46,001 nucleotides of DNA from a virus. The position numbers were made by a program, and so were the translations under genes. Of the stretch, positions 32,547-40,086 are shown piece after piece. Within the stretch, counting starts at the first letter, position 1. Every line of letters begins with the position of its first letter. The stretch is taken from the IMG/VR virus record IMGVR_UViG_3300046462_000599, positions 1 to 46,001 of that record. The stretch is one strand, 5' to 3'. Below the pieces are notes generated by a model that worked only from the letters and a program-made list of their open reading frames with translations, made no database searches and was not told the origin of the DNA.

Positions 32547-34058
32547 TTGCCAAGGGGTCTACTCGGTCGTAGCCGCGTCAAGCGGATAGACCAGCCACGG
32601 GTCTGGGTCACCACCGTCTCCGCGGTCACCACGACCACGGACACGCTGGGGTTGGCCGACACCGTCACGCGGGCGTCGTCGACCGTGTCCCGGTCGATCG
32701 TCGACACGCTCGGCGTCTCCGACGTGGTCGTCCGGTCCGCCTCGACGACGTCCCGCACGGTCACGGACACGGTGGGGCTCGCCGACGCGGTCGCGCGGGC
32801 CGCGACGAGCCGCACCCGCACCGTCACGGACACGCTCGGGCTCTCGGACACGGTCGCCAGGTCGAGCACCGCGGTCGCGCGCACTGTCACGGACGCCGTC
32901 ACGCTCTCGGACACGGTCACCCGGGCCGCGGCCAGCGAGAGCCGCACCCTCGCCGACTCGCTCACGCTGGCCGACGCCGTCGGCCGGGGCGCCCAGGCCT
33001 TCGCCCGCACGCTGGCCGACACCGTCGGCCTGGCGGACGTGGTGGCCAAGGGCTCAGGTGTAGCCCGCACCGTCACGGACTCGCTCGGCCTCGCGGACGT
33101 GGTCACGCGGGCGTCGCTGACTCGGGCTCGGACGCTGACCGACTCGCTCACGCTGGCCGACACGGCCGTCCGGACGTCGCAGGCCTTCACCCGCACCGTC
33201 ACCGACACCCTCGGGCTGAGCGACGTCGTCACCAGGGCCACCACAGGGGCGCGCACGATCGCCGACAGCATCGGCTTGGCCGACACCGTCACCCGCAGTC
33301 CGGCGAGCGTGTCCCGCACGGTCACGGACACAGTGGGCCTCGCAGATGCGGTCGCCCGCGTCGTGCTGGCGCTCTCCCGCACGGTCACGGACACCCTCGG
33401 GCTGGCCGACACGGTGTCGCGGGCCGCGAGCAGCCGGACGCGCACGCTCACCGACACCGTCGGGCTGGCCGACACGGTGACGTCGGGCCGCTCCGCCACC
33501 ATGTCCGACAGCATCGGGCTGGCCGACACCGTGACCAGAGCTGCAGTGAGCCGGGCGCGCACCGTCTCCGACACCCTCGGGCTGGCCGACGTCGTCACCC
33601 GCGCCGTCACGCTCGCCCGCACGCTGGCCGACAGCATCGGTCTGGCCGACGTCGTCACCAGGGCAGGGATCACCCGCGGCCGGACGGTCACCGACACCCT
33701 CGGCTTGGCCGACGTCGTCACGAGGTCCGCGAGCACCCCCGGCAGGCTCATCACCGACGCCATCACCCTCACCGACACCGCCACGCGGGCGTCGACCACC
33801 CGCACCCGCACCCTCACCGACGTCCTCGGCCTGGCCGACACCGTCAGCCCCGGCGGCGCCCGACAACGGCTCATCACCGACGTCCTGGTGCTGTACGACG
33901 TCATCACGCAACGCCAGATCGCCTACCCGCTCCACGCTGGCATCCCGTACACCACCGGGCAGCTCCACGCGGGCACGCTGGTCGTCGCCGGCCAGCTCCA
34001 TGCCGGGACCCCGGCCGCGGCTGGGCAGCTCCACGCTGGCGCCGAGCTCGTCTCCTGA
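32547..34058 (+). CDS. Repeat-rich tail fibre-like protein (about 21 repeats of 21 residues)
   Basis: 503 residues from TTG at 32547 (GGGGGTG upstream). About 21 units of a 20-22 residue repeat, consensus RTVTDTLGLADTVTRA plus a variable stretch, fill residues 28-455. The C-terminus has four QLHAG- or PLHAG-type units (residues 460-500). Uniform amphipathic repeats suggest a fibrous shaft, possibly trimeric, with the HAG units at its end. Last gene of the late operon; the TTG start is not certain. Confidence 0.75.
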   Translation: MPRGLLGRSRVKRIDQPRVWVTTVSAVTTTTDTLGLADTVTRASSTVSRSIVDTLGVSDVVVRSASTTSRTVTDTVGLADAVARAATSRTRTVTDTLGLSDTVARSSTAVARTVTDAVTLSDTVTRAAASESRTLADSLTLADAVGRGAQAFARTLADTVGLADVVAKGSGVARTVTDSLGLADVVTRASLTRARTLTDSLTLADTAVRTSQAFTRTVTDTLGLSDVVTRATTGARTIADSIGLADTVTRSPASVSRTVTDTVGLADAVARVVLALSRTVTDTLGLADTVSRAASSRTRTLTDTVGLADTVTSGRSATMSDSIGLADTVTRAAVSRARTVSDTLGLADVVTRAVTLARTLADSIGLADVVTRAGITRGRTVTDTLGLADVVTRSASTPGRLITDAITLTDTATRASTTRTRTLTDVLGLADTVSPGGARQRLITDVLVLYDVITQRQIAYPLHAGIPYTTGQLHAGTLVVAGQLHAGTPAAAGQLHAGAELVS

Positions 34059-34073
34059 CCCGTACACACGAGA

Positions 34074-34110
34074 AGGCCCCCCTCCCGCCGAGCTGGCGGG
34101 AGGGGGGCCT
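34074..34110. terminator. Strong bidirectional terminator
   Basis: Perfect 16-bp stem: AGGCCCCCCTCCCGCC (34074-34089) with its complement at 34095-34110, 5-base loop. Lies 16 bases after the late operon and 9 bases before the end of the convergent minus-strand gene, so it can stop transcription from both sides. Confidence 0.9.
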
Positions 34111-34118
34111 CTTCGTCG

Positions 34119-34451
34119 TTACCGGCCGTACCGGTTGACCAGGTCCGCGAACCGGCGCGCATCCAACCCAACCCTGCGGCCGAGGGACTGCTCACGCAGC
34201 AGCGTCGCGGACGGGCCGACGATCGACAGGTACACCGACCGGCCGTGCCCGGCGTCCTCGACGCGGGCGGTGAGGCCCTTCACCGGCATGCTGGCACCAC
34301 CACGGCCGATCAGCAGGGTCGTCGGGGTGAGGCGCAGGTCCATGAAGGTGGCGACGACGCCCTGGGCCGCGTCCCGCTTGGCCTGCGCCCGGCCGAGGAG
34401 AACGACACCCACCATGACGGCGACCGCACCGATCCAGAGCACACCGTCCAT
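34119..34451 (-). CDS. Membrane-anchored small protein
   Basis: 110 residues. One N-terminal membrane helix (VLWIGAVAVMVGVVLLG), then a soluble domain with LRLTPTTLLIGRGGASMPVKG and LDARRFADLVNRYGR, reminiscent of a PH-like fold. Last gene on this strand, separated from the transfer-like operon by the CTAG-repeat region. A role in immunity or exclusion is possible, without evidence. Confidence 0.6.
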   Translation of the reverse strand: MDGVLWIGAVAVMVGVVLLGRAQAKRDAAQGVVATFMDLRLTPTTLLIGRGGASMPVKGLTARVEDAGHGRSVYLSIVGPSATLLREQSLGRRVGLDARRFADLVNRYGR

Positions 34452-34507
34452 GCGAAGAGTTCGCCCCGGCCGAACACGACGTTACGGCGATCACGTGCAC
34501 GAGCGCC

Positions 34508-34577
34508 GCTAGCCTGCACTAGCACCCCCGCTAGCACCCGATCATGCCTCTGACCTGCACGCTAGCGGCTAGCACCC
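34508..34577. repeat. CTAG-rich direct repeats at the 3' end of the TraB-like operon
   Basis: CTAGCACCC occurs three times (34519-34527, 34531-34539, 34569-34577) and GCTAGC twice more (34508 and 34561); CTGCAC precedes two of the sites. Five CTAG tetramers in 66 bases is striking because CTAG is rare in high-G+C actinobacterial DNA. The block begins right after the stop of the gene at 34578. Candidate recognition repeats for TraB (clt), or operators for the gene at 34119. Confidence 0.55.
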
Positions 34578-34805
34578 TCACGAGCCGACACCCCGAAACC
34601 AGTCCCACAGCCGCCGGCCGACCCTGAACCACGAGCCGCTACCGCTGCAGGTCCGGCACCGCCGGAACGTCTTCCCCGACTTCGAGCGGTGCTTCCCCGA
34701 GCCCTTGCAGCACCAGCAGTTGGCCAGCGGGAACCACCAGCAGGCGAGCACGTAGTAGCCCAGCACGACCACAGCGCAGATGCCGAAGAACGTCGTCGCC
34801 GTCAC
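34578..34805 (-). CDS. Small membrane protein with DnaJ-type zinc motif
   Basis: 75 residues, GTG start at 34805 overlapping the TraB-like gene stop (GTGA). Hydrophobic N-terminus (FFGICAVVVLGYYVLACWWF), then CCKGSGKHRS and CRTCSGSGSW, a CxxCxGxG pair as in DnaJ zinc fingers. Similar little proteins accompany traB in actinobacterial integrative elements, as I recall. May assist the transfer complex at the membrane. Confidence 0.7.
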   Translation of the reverse strand: MTATTFFGICAVVVLGYYVLACWWFPLANCWCCKGSGKHRSKSGKTFRRCRTCSGSGSWFRVGRRLWDWFRGVGS

Positions 34806-36865
34806 CGTTCCAGCTCGCGCTTCGCGAGCGCCTCCATCACCCACTCAACGCGGTACCCGCGTCGGTTCGTGCCATCGATCGACACCTGACCGGGCCCGAT
34901 GCCGTGCGGCTTCAACGCCGCGGCGAGCGCATCCGGGTTCCACTCGCCGTACAACTGCGGGCGCAGCTCGGCGAGCCGCTCGAGGAGGTCCTCGGTGTGG
35001 ATCCGCTCGGCCGTGGCGAACACCGTGCGCACATCCATCAGGAGGTCCACTGTCTGGCCGCCGTCGACCTGCTCCCCGGCGGCGTGCCCGGTGAGGAGTC
35101 CGGCCTTCTCCCGGGCCAGGTAGGCGCGGGCGACGATGGCGTCGGTGGCGGCGGCGTCGAGGTAGTAGGTGCGGCCGACAATCGGGGCGTCGGTGGCGCC
35201 GACGAGGTAGCCGATGCCGCGGTCGGACTTGGTGAACATGGTGGCCCGGATCCCCTGCTTGTAGCTCGAGGTGCCGAGCACCATGTCGTTCTCGATCTGG
35301 CCCATCACCCGCATGCAGAACCGGGTGCCCACGTTCGCGCTGACCCCGGTCGGGAGGGAGTCCTTGTCGGGGCGCTGGGTGGCCAGCAGCAGCGTCACGC
35401 CGAGCGCGCGACCGCGCTTGATGATGGCGGTGGCCAGCTCCCCGGCCTCCTTGCCGTGCTCGCCGTGGGAGAACAGCTCCTGGCACTCGTCGACGGTGAA
35501 CACGATGGGGTGCAGGCCGAGGCCGCGCCGGTTCGCGAGCTCGCGGGTCACCTTCGAGTCGGGCACCAGGTCCCGGGCCCGCTGCCGCAGCGCCTTGAGC
35601 CGCTCGGCGCGGCGCCCGACCTCGGCGAGGAGCCATCGCAGGCCGGCGAGGCACTGCCCGATGGTGTCGTCGTCGACTCCGGAGCCGTAGGCGTGCGCGA
35701 TTCGCGCGAACGACTCGAGGTCGCCCGACCCCTTGAGCTCCCAGATGTGCAGCTCGATGGTGGGGTCGAGGGCGCACCCGGCGAGGATGCATCGGACGCC
35801 CGCGGTCTTCCCGGCGCCCGGCAGTGATCCGATGAGCATGTTCGACTCGGTCAGCGGGAGCCCGACGGCTCGGCCGCGTTGGTCGGTGGCGAAGGGGAGG
35901 TTGGCGAAGTAGTCGGCCGCGCCGGCCTTCCGCAGCGGGTAGGGGGCTGGTCGGGCCTTCGCCATGTCCTGCATTCCGACCCAGAGGACGAGCCGTCGGG
36001 GGTGGACTTCGGGGTCGCCTTCGGGCCAGACGCAGCCGAGGGGGCGGCCGAGGTTGCCGGCGAACACGGCGCGCTTCTCCATGACGTCGGAGGCGGTGAC
36101 GCCGAGGGGGAGGTCGATGTCGGCGCGCCAGCCGGGGCCGTCGACGCGGATCGGATGCGCGTAGTCGATCTTTGCTTCGCGGCCGGTCATCGCGGAGATG
36201 CCGCATGATCGTAGGGCGGCTGTGACGTTGTCGCTGGTCAGCTTGGGTGCGACACCACTGTTCACGAGTGCTCCGAGGACGATGGGGCGGTCGGCGGGCT
36301 GGCCGACACGGCCGAGGAATCCGATCAGGACGATGAGCACGGGCAGCTGTATGAGGGCGGGCGCGGCCACGGCGAGCACTGCGAGGGCGAGCAGGCCGGC
36401 GAGGACGCCGACAGCGGCGGGTGTGCGGGCGCGGACGTGGCGGCGCCGGGCGGCGATGAGTTTCTGGTAGGTGTCGGCGTCCCGCTTCTCTACGGCGTGC
36501 CGGCGGAGCGGTTGGGCTTCCGCGTCGAACCAGGCGGCGTGGCCGCGGCGAGCGAGCCGGTGGGCGCCCCGGGGGGCGTAGACGGCTGCCCGAGCGCCGT
36601 ACCAGGGCAGCCGCACCGCGTGGTAGGCGATCGTCGCGCCGCCGCGTTCGGCGACGAACCGGGCGACCTGCTTGCGCTCGTCGCGGTTCCGCATCCAGGC
36701 GGGCACGACCGGGCGGCGTTCGGCGACGCTCCAGCCGGTGACGGTGCCGTAGATGGTCTGCCGTTCACGCGGGCCGTCGACCGGATCGAGCGGCTGCTCG
36801 ACGGGCTGGACGAGCTCGGCGTCGGGGCGCTTCTCGAGGTCGACGTTGCCGTTGGTGTCGGTCAC
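34802..36865 (-). CDS. traB: TraB/FtsK-like DNA translocase
   Basis: 687 residues, GTG start overlapping the upstream stop (GTGA). Membrane segment(s) at residues 148-185; motor domain with Walker A GSLPGAGKT (346-354), Walker B IVFTVDEC (454-461) and LLLATQRPDKDSLPTGV (492-508); C-terminal winged helix (626-680: YGEWNPDALAAALKPHGIG, NRRGYRVEWVMEA). This is the layout of TraB of actinobacterial plasmids and AICEs, which moves double-stranded DNA between mycelial cells. Unusual in a phage; the alternative is a chromosome-style or packaging-related FtsK function. Confidence 0.85.
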   Translation of the reverse strand: MTDTNGNVDLEKRPDAELVQPVEQPLDPVDGPRERQTIYGTVTGWSVAERRPVVPAWMRNRDERKQVARFVAERGGATIAYHAVRLPWYGARAAVYAPRGAHRLARRGHAAWFDAEAQPLRRHAVEKRDADTYQKLIAARRRHVRARTPAAVGVLAGLLALAVLAVAAPALIQLPVLIVLIGFLGRVGQPADRPIVLGALVNSGVAPKLTSDNVTAALRSCGISAMTGREAKIDYAHPIRVDGPGWRADIDLPLGVTASDVMEKRAVFAGNLGRPLGCVWPEGDPEVHPRRLVLWVGMQDMAKARPAPYPLRKAGAADYFANLPFATDQRGRAVGLPLTESNMLIGSLPGAGKTAGVRCILAGCALDPTIELHIWELKGSGDLESFARIAHAYGSGVDDDTIGQCLAGLRWLLAEVGRRAERLKALRQRARDLVPDSKVTRELANRRGLGLHPIVFTVDECQELFSHGEHGKEAGELATAIIKRGRALGVTLLLATQRPDKDSLPTGVSANVGTRFCMRVMGQIENDMVLGTSSYKQGIRATMFTKSDRGIGYLVGATDAPIVGRTYYLDAAATDAIVARAYLAREKAGLLTGHAAGEQVDGGQTVDLLMDVRTVFATAERIHTEDLLERLAELRPQLYGEWNPDALAAALKPHGIGPGQVSIDGTNRRGYRVEWVMEALAKRELER

Positions 36866-37044
36866 AGCAGTTCCCTCGCGAGCAGGATCGCTAGGCCGAC
36901 GACGATCACGCCGACGAACCATGTCATGGCGACGTTCATGAACGCGTCGAACTCGGGCCAGACCGAGGCGAGGACGCCGACGCCGGCGAGGATGACGAAC
37001 ACGCTGGTGATGCGCCGGACCTCTCCCGCGTTGTCGTCGCTCAT
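36862..37044 (-). CDS. 60-residue membrane protein of the transfer operon
   Basis: ATG at 37044 and stop overlapping the TraB start; both overlaps are 4 bases. Two hydrophobic stretches (ITSVFVILAGVGVLASVW and NVAMTWFVGVIVVGLAILLA). A two-span miniprotein directly coupled to the translocase, perhaps a Spd-type spread protein. Confidence 0.7.
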   Translation of the reverse strand: MSDDNAGEVRRITSVFVILAGVGVLASVWPEFDAFMNVAMTWFVGVIVVGLAILLARELL

Positions 37045-38141
37045 GCTTCTCCGCCCGCTGCCGCCTGCTCGGCCGCCCGGGGTAGCCAGCCGAGGAGGTT
37101 GAGGAGTCGTGTGGCGCGTGGGCTGCCCATGCCGTACATGTCCTTGACCTCGTCTCGGGAGTAGCGCCGCCCGGTCCGCCCGGCGATCGCCCGCAGGTCA
37201 TCGATGACGGCGCCGTCGCGTTCGACGTCGACGGCCGCCCGCCGGTCCGGGATGCCGCCCGCTGCCGCCTGCTCGGCCGCCCGCTCGGCTTCGACGGCCT
37301 TCCGGAGGGCCTCGAACTCGTCTTCCAACAGCACGATGGGCGGCGGCTCGGGCGGCTGGGCGGCACCCCTGGGACGCCGCGCCGCCCGCTCGGCCGCCCG
37401 CGCGGCGCGCCGTGCTCGACGGGCCGCCCGCTGCCGCTCGTGGTCGGCCTTGAAGCCCTCCCACGCGAGCCGCGGGTCGGTGACGCCATGGTCGATCGAC
37501 CAGCGCAACGCCAGCACCGTCCGGATCGGGAACCAGCGGTACCGCTCGGCCGCGAACACCGCACCGGTGGAGTCCAGCTGGCCCTCACGCGAGAGCTGGA
37601 CGCGCTGAGCCCGGCGGGTGTGCAGCCCCCACAACCACGGGCCGGCTGCCGAGAACAGCGCGAAGCAGACCGCCGCCGGGGTTGGGTTCCACCCGGCCGC
37701 GGCGAAGTGGCTGTAGTTCACCGTCGCCACGCCGAAGGCCAGCAGGTAGGAGACGCGCCGCTGGCGCGCCGCGGTCAGGGTGTGGTTGTGCAGGAGGGCG
37801 TCGTGGGCGTGCCACTGAACGTAGAGGGCGATGGATTCGACGGCCACGGCCACGCTGCAGGCGAGCAGCAGGCGAAGCGGCAGTACCCACTCGGGAGGTG
37901 TGATCGCGGCCAGGGCGTAGACGACCTGCCCGTACATCGCAAGGCCCGTTACCAGCGAGATCGGGAGTACCGGCCGCAGTCGGCGCGCGACGGCCACCGC
38001 GCGGGCCGTGCGGGCGGCTCTGCGCGCGCCTCGATCGGCACGGCGCTGGCGCCTTTCCTCGGCGCGTTCGGCGAGATTTGCCGCGCGCTCTCCCCGGCGG
38101 AACTCTGCGAGCGCCTGACGCTGTTCGATCTTCGTGTTCAT
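37041..38141 (-). CDS. DUF2637/SpdB-like membrane protein
   Basis: 366 residues from ATG at 38141 (ATGA overlap upstream). Very basic N-terminus (residues 1-50), then about four membrane helices within residues 55-175, including SLVTGLAMYGQVVYALAAI and LLACSVAVAVESIALYVQW, and a long charged, Arg/Ala-rich C-terminal region ending in a putative HTH-like piece (YSRDEVKDMYGMGSPRATRL). The layout matches DUF2637 proteins next to traB in Streptomyces plasmids and AICEs. A 29-base direct repeat encodes RAAEQAAAGG twice. Confidence 0.75.
   Translation of the reverse strand: MNTKIEQRQALAEFRRGERAANLAERAEERRQRRADRGARRAARTARAVAVARRLRPVLPISLVTGLAMYGQVVYALAAITPPEWVLPLRLLLACSVAVAVESIALYVQWHAHDALLHNHTLTAARQRRVSYLLAFGVATVNYSHFAAAGWNPTPAAVCFALFSAAGPWLWGLHTRRAQRVQLSREGQLDSTGAVFAAERYRWFPIRTVLALRWSIDHGVTDPRLAWEGFKADHERQRAARRARRAARAAERAARRPRGAAQPPEPPPIVLLEDEFEALRKAVEAERAAEQAAAGGIPDRRAAVDVERDGAVIDDLRAIAGRTGRRYSRDEVKDMYGMGSPRATRLLNLLGWLPRAAEQAAAGGEA
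37051..37283. repeat. 29-base direct repeat pair inside the DUF2637-like gene
   Basis: The same 29 bases lie at 37051-37079 and 37255-37283, 204 bases apart (68 codons, in frame). Both copies encode AAEQAAAGG on the minus strand. Recombination between them would remove 68 codons without a frameshift. Confidence 0.75.
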
Positions 38142-38329
38142 GGGGTGATCTGCTTTCCGCAGGTGGCGCAGCACACGACTCGCCGGTCCCAGGTGGTGGG
38201 GTGGCTGAACATGACCGGCCGTACGCAGTCGCGTTCGTGTGCTGCGATGCGCGGGTCCGGGTTGGTTGTGCTGGTGGTGATGCCGGGGGCGCCGACCATG
38301 GCGCCGTGGTTGCACGTTCCGGGGGCCAT
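38138..38329 (-). CDS. Small Cys/His protein of the transfer-like operon
   Basis: 63 residues from ATG at 38329, chosen because GGAGG lies eight bases upstream on this strand; an ATG at 38344 is less likely. Contains GTCNHGAMVG near the start and VVCCATCGKQITP at the end, a split four-Cys zinc site. ATGA overlap with the DUF2637-like gene. Confidence 0.65.
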   Translation of the reverse strand: MAPGTCNHGAMVGAPGITTSTTNPDPRIAAHERDCVRPVMFSHPTTWDRRVVCCATCGKQITP

Positions 38330-38481
38330 CAGTACCGCCTCCATCCGGCAGGTGCCCGCCTGGTCCAGCGCTTCCGACGGGGGAGACGCTGGAACTCGAC
38401 GCGGGCCTGAATCTCGGCGGCGTGCTGCGGGTTGGTGACGCCGCGGCGGCGCTCGGCGGCGATGTCCTGGGCGATCGTCAT
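38329..38481 (-). CDS. 50-residue basic miniprotein
   Basis: ATG at 38481 (ATGA overlap upstream), stop overlapping the next start (TGATG). Helical start MTIAQDIAAERRRG and a strongly basic end (RRKRWTRRAPAGWRRY). May bind nucleic acid. Found by reading the gap between neighbours. Confidence 0.55.
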   Translation of the reverse strand: MTIAQDIAAERRRGVTNPQHAAEIQARVEFQRLPRRKRWTRRAPAGWRRY

Positions 38482-38738
38482 AGCCGAGCCGCCATCGCTT
38501 CGGCCTGATCGGCCGCCAGGAAGGCGTATTTCATGGCGTCATCGACATGCTGCATGGAGCAGTCGATCGTCGCGATGCACTCGCTGAAGTCGTGCTGCGA
38601 GGTGCCCTCCATGGCGCCGTGCAGCATCTGATGTGCCTCGTAGCCAGTCTGGTGTCCTTGTCGGAGCGGCCCGCAGGCTTCGTGCAGCTTCGTGCTGGCC
38701 GCCATGAGCTGGGCCTTGATCTGGGCGATGTCAGCCAC
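38478..38738 (-). CDS. DUF6244-like small helical protein
   Basis: 86 residues from GTG at 38738. Two long amphipathic helices: IAQIKAQLMAASTKLHEACG and the C-terminal DDAMKYAFLAADQAEAMAAR. Resembles a helical miniprotein family (DUF6244, from memory) encoded in actinobacterial integrative elements next to traB. Function unknown; coiled-coil partner likely. Confidence 0.65.
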   Translation of the reverse strand: MADIAQIKAQLMAASTKLHEACGPLRQGHQTGYEAHQMLHGAMEGTSQHDFSECIATIDCSMQHVDDAMKYAFLAADQAEAMAARL

Positions 38739-38901
38739 GACGACCTCGCAGGAGGTTGACGGCGGCCTCGATCAGGGTGCGGGAGCAGTCGCCACGATGA
38801 GCAGCGTGGCGCATGCAGTCGCTGCGTCGTGCACACGGCGTGCCGCTGTAGGGGCCGGTCGCGGGGCTACCGCTGGCGTACGGCCCGGTCGTGGCGCCCA
38901 T
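38731..38901 (-). CDS. 56-residue Cys-containing miniprotein
   Basis: ATG at 38901, coupled upstream (TGATG). Gly/Pro/Thr-rich beginning, then CARRSDCMRHAAHRGDC, four closely placed Cys/His residues, and a helical basic end (IEAAVNLLRGRRG). Possible zinc finger. Confidence 0.55.
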   Translation of the reverse strand: MGATTGPYASGSPATGPYSGTPCARRSDCMRHAAHRGDCSRTLIEAAVNLLRGRRG

Positions 38902-39074
38902 CAGAGCATCACCGCGACGGAGTCGAGTCGATCGAGCGCAGCCTGCTCGGCTTCCCATTGGAGGTCGAGCAGTTCCCACCAGGCCAGCACCCGGATGCGT
39001 GGCCGGTCGCAGTTGGGGCAGGTGCCGTTGGTGTACAGCGAGGCGCCGCAGTTGCCGCAGGTCCCGGACGCCAT
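38901..39074 (-). CDS. 57-residue zinc-ribbon protein
   Basis: ATG at 39074. N-terminal CGNCGASLYTNGTCPNC is a clean four-Cys ribbon of the rubredoxin-knuckle type, followed by one helix (WELLDLQWEAEQAALDRL). TGATG coupling on both sides. Likely nucleic-acid or protein binding. Confidence 0.65.
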   Translation of the reverse strand: MASGTCGNCGASLYTNGTCPNCDRPRIRVLAWWELLDLQWEAEQAALDRLDSVAVML

Positions 39075-39337
39075 CACCGGGCCCAGCCCGGCCCGTAGAC
39101 GCTCGCCCAGCCCGGCTGGGTGACGTCGGCCCAGCCGGCGGCTGCGGGGGAGACGAGGCAGTCCTTCGGGCCCGTGGTGCCTTCGAGTTCGGCGAGGCAG
39201 TCGAGGGTGCCGAGGTGTGGGTCGTCGTTGTAGACGAACCAGTGGGTGGCGTGTGGGGCGGTGGTGGGCGGGTAGTAGGCGTAGTAGGGGGTGAAGGTGG
39301 CGGCGAGCGCCGCGAGGAGGGCGATCATCAGCGGCAT
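39074..39337 (-). CDS. Small secreted or membrane-anchored protein
   Basis: 87 residues from ATG at 39337. N-terminal signal-like hydrophobic segment (PLMIALLAALAATFTPYYA), then a soluble aromatic-rich domain with two Cys (LDCLAEL, KDCLVSP) that could form a disulfide outside the cell. An exported partner in a transfer operon could act at the cell surface; only inferred. Confidence 0.6.
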   Translation of the reverse strand: MPLMIALLAALAATFTPYYAYYPPTTAPHATHWFVYNDDPHLGTLDCLAELEGTTGPKDCLVSPAAAGWADVTQPGWASVYGPGWAR

Positions 39338-39540
39338 CAGACGTCGCCCCCGGTGCGGTTGCCGTCCTTGTCGACGCGGTGGCTGTCCTGGTCGAGCCAG
39401 CCCTCATAGCCGGACTCGCGCTGGCGATAGAACCGCTTGCCCGCGTCGGTGTTCGGGGTCTTCCCGTCCCACCCGAACACGCGGTCGCCGTTCTCGTCCC
39501 GCTTGGGACGAGGGGTGCGCTTGCTGCTGAGGATTCCCAT
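39337..39540 (-). CDS. Small charged protein
   Basis: 67 residues from ATG at 39540, chosen for AGGAAGG upstream. Highly charged: SSKRTPRPKRDENGDRVFGW, then KRFYRQRESGYEGW. Contains repeated DxNG turns (DENGD, DKDGN) that look like beta-turns rather than EF-hands. Family unknown. Confidence 0.6.
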   Translation of the reverse strand: MGILSSKRTPRPKRDENGDRVFGWDGKTPNTDAGKRFYRQRESGYEGWLDQDSHRVDKDGNRTGGDV

Positions 39541-39541
39541 G

Positions 39542-39628
39542 TCAGCGTCCTTCCTCTGGATCATCCAGGGGTTCCCAGCAGGTGATGTCCACATCGCAGT
39601 CCTGGGTGTCGTCTTCGGGATCGCTCAT
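39542..39628 (-). CDS. 28-residue acidic miniprotein
   Basis: ATG at 39628, directly after the stop of the upstream gene (shared base). Very acidic with two Cys (EDDTQDCDVDITCWEPLDD). The site AGGAAGG of the next gene lies at its end. Plausible but short. Confidence 0.4.
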   Translation of the reverse strand: MSDPEDDTQDCDVDITCWEPLDDPEEGR

Positions 39629-39789
39629 CACTCGATCACCGCGTGCCACTCGGCAGTGCGCTCGTCGATCACGCGCTGCAGCTGCTCGTCGTTGTTGAAC
39701 TCCTGGCCCTGCTGTAGGACCGCCTGTGCGGCCGTGTAGTCCCGGGTGTCGTACCCCGGACCTGGCTTCTCGACGTCGCCCCGGCCCAT
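39628..39789 (-). CDS. 53-residue hypothetical protein
   Basis: ATG at 39789. Mixed polar; C-terminal helix from EFNNDEQLQRVIDERTAEW. Sits second in the operon; no domain recognised. Confidence 0.55.
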   Translation of the reverse strand: MGRGDVEKPGPGYDTRDYTAAQAVLQQGQEFNNDEQLQRVIDERTAEWHAVIE

Positions 39790-39790
39790 G

Positions 39791-39976
39791 TCAGCGGCCC
39801 GCCCTGTGCTTGATCTCGTCGACGATGAGGGAGTCGGACGAGCCGAACGGCAGCTCTGCCCGCTTGTCCAGGCGCGCCTGTGCTGCGGCCTCACCGGTGG
39901 CGTGACGGCCGACGGTGGACTTCTCGTCCGTCTCGCCGTCGGTCTTGACGATCTTGTAGTTCGGCTTCCAGGGCAT
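39791..39976 (-). CDS. First gene of the transfer-like operon, hypothetical
   Basis: 61 residues from ATG at 39976, with GAGGAG upstream. Basic/acidic mixed: PWKPNYKIVKTDGETDEKST, then a helix (GEAAAQARLDKRAELPF). Its start is 31 bases from the first palindromic operator, so it should be the first product under that control. Confidence 0.6.
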   Translation of the reverse strand: MPWKPNYKIVKTDGETDEKSTVGRHATGEAAAQARLDKRAELPFGSSDSLIVDEIKHRAGR

Positions 39977-40006
39977 CGGGTTCTCCTCGGTTGAGGTGGC
40001 GAGGTG

Positions 40007-40062
40007 CTTGCAACCTTGCAAGCCAGGGCCTTAGTCTGCACACCACCTTGCAACTTTGCAAG
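40007..40062. promoter_or_regulatory. Twin palindromic operators between divergent genes
   Basis: CTTGCAA-CC-TTGCAAG at 40007-40022 and CTTGCAA-CT-TTGCAAG at 40047-40062 are perfect 7-2-7 palindromes, centres 40 bases apart. They lie between the minus-strand transfer-like operon (first start 39976) and the plus-strand HTH gene (40087). TATCAT at 40074-40079 may be the -10 of the plus promoter, with TTGCAA at 40049 or 40056 near the -35. Best guess: sites for the HTH protein encoded at 40087. Confidence 0.75.
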
Positions 40063-40086
40063 TAGGCATCCCCTATCATCCGCCGA

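Noticed and set aside
32547-34058. Long open frames on the opposite strand of the fibre gene.
   Set aside because: They are mirror frames created by the 63-base repeat and high G+C; no ribosome sites or coupling.
34802-36865. The FtsK-like protein as a second packaging motor.
   Set aside because: It has membrane segments, a C-terminal winged helix and an AICE-like neighbourhood, and a full terminase is already present; transfer is the simpler reading, though not proven.
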